Assembly: GCF_013177735.1 (NCBI RefSeq) | Contig: NZ_WOEZ01000014.1 | Span: 1 to 64,000 of the forward strand | Source: Paraburkholderia elongata | Lineage (GTDB): Bacteria; Pseudomonadota; Gammaproteobacteria; Burkholderiales; Burkholderiaceae | Length of the DNA stretch: 64,000 nucleotides | Direction of reading: 5' to 3' | Shown: positions 61,926 to 64,000 of the stretch, piece by piece | How positions within the stretch are numbered: the first letter of the stretch is position 1 | How the letters are laid out: each line of letters starts with the position of its first letter | Program-made: the position numbers and the translations under genes | Notes under the pieces: generated by a model | What the model was told of the DNA's origin: nothing | Databases searched by the model: none | The model's input: only the letters and a program-made list of their open reading frames with translations

Positions 61926-63095
61926 TTAACGCAACTTGAGCGTGGACAAACCGAACAGACACAGCATCAGTGTGATGATCCAGAAACGCACGACCACCTG
62001 CGTTTCCTTCCAGCCCGACAATTCAAAATGGTGATGCAGCGGCGCCATCTTGAAGAGACGGCGCCCTTCGCCGAAGCGGCGCTTGGTGAACTTGAACCAC
62101 GTGACCTGCAGCATCACGGAGAGCGTCTCCGCGACGAAAATGCCGCCCATGATGAAGAGCACGATTTCCTGACGCACGATCACCGCGACCGTGCCGAGCG
62201 CGCCGCCCAGCGCCAATGCGCCGACGTCGCCCATGAACATCTGCGCCGGGTGCGTGTTGAACCAGAGGAACGCGAGCCCTGCCCCTCCCATCGCCGAACA
62301 GAAGATCAGCAATTCGCCCGCACCGGCGATATGCGGAAACAGCAGGTACTTCGAATAGACCGAGCTACCCATCACATACGCGAACACCCCGAGCGATGCG
62401 CCGACCAGCACGACCGGCATGATCACGAGGCCGTCGAGACCGTCGGTGAGATTGACCGCGTTGCTCGCGCCGACGATCACCAGATACGTCAGGACGATGA
62501 AGCCCCACACGCCGAGCGGATAGCTGATCGACTTGACGAACGGCAGCAACAGATCGGCGCGCGCCGGCAAGCCCATCGACAAGCCGCTACGCACCCACGC
62601 CATGAACAGATCGAACACGCGCACGTTGCTCGCTTCGGACACGCTGAACGCGAGATACACCGCCGCGAACAGGCCGATCACCGACTGCCAGAAATACTTT
62701 TCGCGCGACGACATCCCGCGCGGGTCCTTGTAGACCACCTTGCGGTAATCGTCGACCCAGCCGATCACGCCGAAACCGAACGTAACCAGCATCACGATCC
62801 AGATGAAGCGGTTGGTCAGATCGGCCCACAACAGCGTCGCCACGGCAATGCCGAGCAGGATCAGCACGCCGCCCATGGTCGGCGTTCCGGATTTGACGAG
62901 GTGCGTTTGCGGACCGTCTTTACGAACGGCCTGGCCGACCTTCATCGCGGTCAGCTTGCGGATCACCGCCGGGCCACAGACGAGCCCGATCAGCAGCGCG
63001 GTGATGGTGGCCATCACCGCACGGAAAGTCAGATAACTGAACACGCGCAAGAAGCTTGCGTCATTCTGCAGCCATTGCGCCAGCGCCAGTAGCAT
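61926..63095 (-). CDS. mraY: Phospho-N-acetylmuramoyl-pentapeptide-transferase
   Basis: 389 residues. Makes lipid I on undecaprenyl phosphate. Ten membrane helices. [12 protein letters not shown] (about 212-223) with catalytic aspartates, [10 protein letters not shown], and MAPLHHHFE (about 350-358) with the HHH motif. Sits between murF (17 bases upstream) and murD. Confidence 0.98.
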   Translation of the reverse strand: MLLALAQWLQNDASFLRVFSYLTFRAVMATITALLIGLVCGPAVIRKLTAMKVGQAVRKDGPQTHLVKSGTPTMGGVLILLGIAVATLLWADLTNRFIWIVMLVTFGFGVIGWVDDYRKVVYKDPRGMSSREKYFWQSVIGLFAAVYLAFSVSEASNVRVFDLFMAWVRSGLSMGLPARADLLLPFVKSISYPLGVWGFIVLTYLVIVGASNAVNLTDGLDGLVIMPVVLVGASLGVFAYVMGSSVYSKYLLFPHIAGAGELLIFCSAMGGAGLAFLWFNTHPAQMFMGDVGALALGGALGTVAVIVRQEIVLFIMGGIFVAETLSVMLQVTWFKFTKRRFGEGRRLFKMAPLHHHFELSGWKETQVVVRFWIITLMLCLFGLSTLKLR

Positions 63096-63112
63096 GCTTC
63101 GGTCCTTCTATT

Positions 63113-64000
63113 TCAATGTGCAGCGGGCGTATTGCCCGCTGCGTTGGGTTGTGGACTCGTTACGGCGTCCACCACGCGTTCCATTTGCATGAAGCGCGAG
63201 CCTTTCACGAGAAGCGTTGCAGCGGGGCCGAAACCGCCTTGCTGCAATTGCGCGACCAGCGTGCCAACATCGGCCACGTGATGCGCGCCCGTGCCATACG
63301 CGGTGCAGGCGTCGCGCGAGGCGTCGCCCATCGCGTACAGCGCGTCGATGCCGCGCTCTTTTGCGTAGGCACCGATTTCGCGGTGGAACGCCGGGCCGTT
63401 GTCGCCGACTTCACCCATGTCGCCCATCACCAGCACGCGCGGTGATTCGCGCGACGCGAGCACGTCGATCGCCGCACGCATCGAGTCGGGATTCGCGTTG
63501 TAGGTGTCGTCGATCACGGTTGCGCCGGCGAGTGTGCCGAGCGCGGCGCGCTTCACCTGCAAACGACCCTTCACGGCGCCGAACGATTCGAGGCCGCGCT
63601 TGATCGCGTCGAGCGACACGCCTGCGGCGAGCGCGGCCGAAGTCGCGGCCAACGCGTTGTGCGCGTTGTGGTTGCCGAGCACTTGCAGCGTGACGTCGAT
63701 GTGGCCTTCCGGCGTGTCGATGCTCAGAACGTTGTCCGTGAACGTGCCGGTTACGGCGGCCTCGGTCACGCGCTCGGGGGCGTTCAACGCGAAGTCGATG
63801 ATGCGATTGCCGGTTGCCGCGACGCGCCAGATGCTCGCGTAGGCATCGTCAGCAGGGAACACGGCGACACCTTCCGGCGTCAGCGCGTGAATCACGCTGG
63901 CATGTTCGAGTGCGACGGCTTCGACCGTCGCCATGAATTCCTGATGCTCGCGCTGTGCGTTGTTCACCACCGCGACCGTCGGCTCGGCGATCTTCGCGAG
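63113..64000 (-). CDS. murF: UDP-MurNAc-tripeptide-D-alanyl-D-alanine ligase, 3' part (start outside window)
   Basis: The visible part covers about the last 295 residues and stays open at the window edge; an internal start at 63970 is not the real start. Adds D-Ala-D-Ala to form the pentapeptide. GNHNAHNALAA (ADP region), IDDTYNANPDSMRAA, VMGDMGEVG and LLVKGSRFMQME are MurF marks. ATP loop lies upstream of the window. Confidence 0.96.
   Translation of the reverse strand, partial: LAKIAEPTVAVVNNAQREHQEFMATVEAVALEHASVIHALTPEGVAVFPADDAYASIWRVAATGNRIIDFALNAPERVTEAAVTGTFTDNVLSIDTPEGHIDVTLQVLGNHNAHNALAATSAALAAGVSLDAIKRGLESFGAVKGRLQVKRAALGTLAGATVIDDTYNANPDSMRAAIDVLASRESPRVLVMGDMGEVGDNGPAFHREIGAYAKERGIDALYAMGDASRDACTAYGTGAHHVADVGTLVAQLQQGGFGPAATLLVKGSRFMQMERVVDAVTSPQPNAAGNTPAAH

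Overview
The window looks like core chromosome of a betaproteobacterium, most likely Paraburkholderia or Burkholderia. Supporting points are the high GC content, strong GC3 bias in the genes, PHA-type beta-proteobacterial gene order, a lysine/alanine repeat histone H1-like protein, an accBC-prmA-zinc ribbon-tpx order, and a nearly complete dcw (division and cell wall) cluster followed by a peroxiredoxin gene and lpxC. The genus call is inference from gene content and order. No prophage, insertion sequence, CRISPR array or defence island is visible.

Layout: 1-1237 holds the start of a galactonate-pathway kinase gene (dgoK) and its IclR regulator. 1238-2531 is gene-free and holds a long imperfect inverted repeat with a palindromic core. 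2532-8467 (minus strand) is mpl-yqiA-RNase II-like-aroE-mtgA, mostly with 4-base overlaps. 8681-16993 (plus) runs from an unknown protein through tlpA-like, aroQ, accB, accC, prmA, a zinc-ribbon membrane protein, tpx, a PfkB kinase and a glycine-zipper lipoprotein. 17306-25712 (minus) holds the H1-like protein, class Ia ribonucleotide reductase (nrdB, nrdA with an elaborate control region), ampD, a small zinc-ribbon protein and a CcsA-type membrane protein. 25794-36695 mixes ffh, a phosphoribosyltransferase, marC, proS, rppH, a CNP1-like lipoprotein, proB, obgE, rpmA, rplU, ispB and tRNA-Pro(CGG).

36898-43700 (plus) is a CorC-type protein, pilB-pilC-pilD, coaE, zapD and yacG. 43794-49327 (minus) is mutT, a DUF815 ATPase, argJ and secA. 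49618-50103 is a DciA/DUF721 gene. 50184-64000 (minus) is lpxC, a Prx5-type peroxiredoxin, then the dcw cluster read in the order murF-mraY-murD-ftsW-[42-codon ORF]-murG-murC-ddlB-ftsQ-ftsA-ftsZ.

Common theme: peptidoglycan synthesis, recycling and division (mtgA, mpl, ampD, zapD, the whole dcw cluster, lpxC), together with DNA precursor supply and basic housekeeping. The most notable non-textbook signals are (i) the nrdA control region, where two NrdR-like boxes sit on the -35 and -10 of a predicted promoter and are followed by three DnaA-box-like 9-mers repeating every 12 bp; (ii) a duplicated ftsW end that creates a 42-codon ORF overlapping ftsW and murG by ATGA on both sides; and (iii) the long inverted repeat upstream of mtgA.
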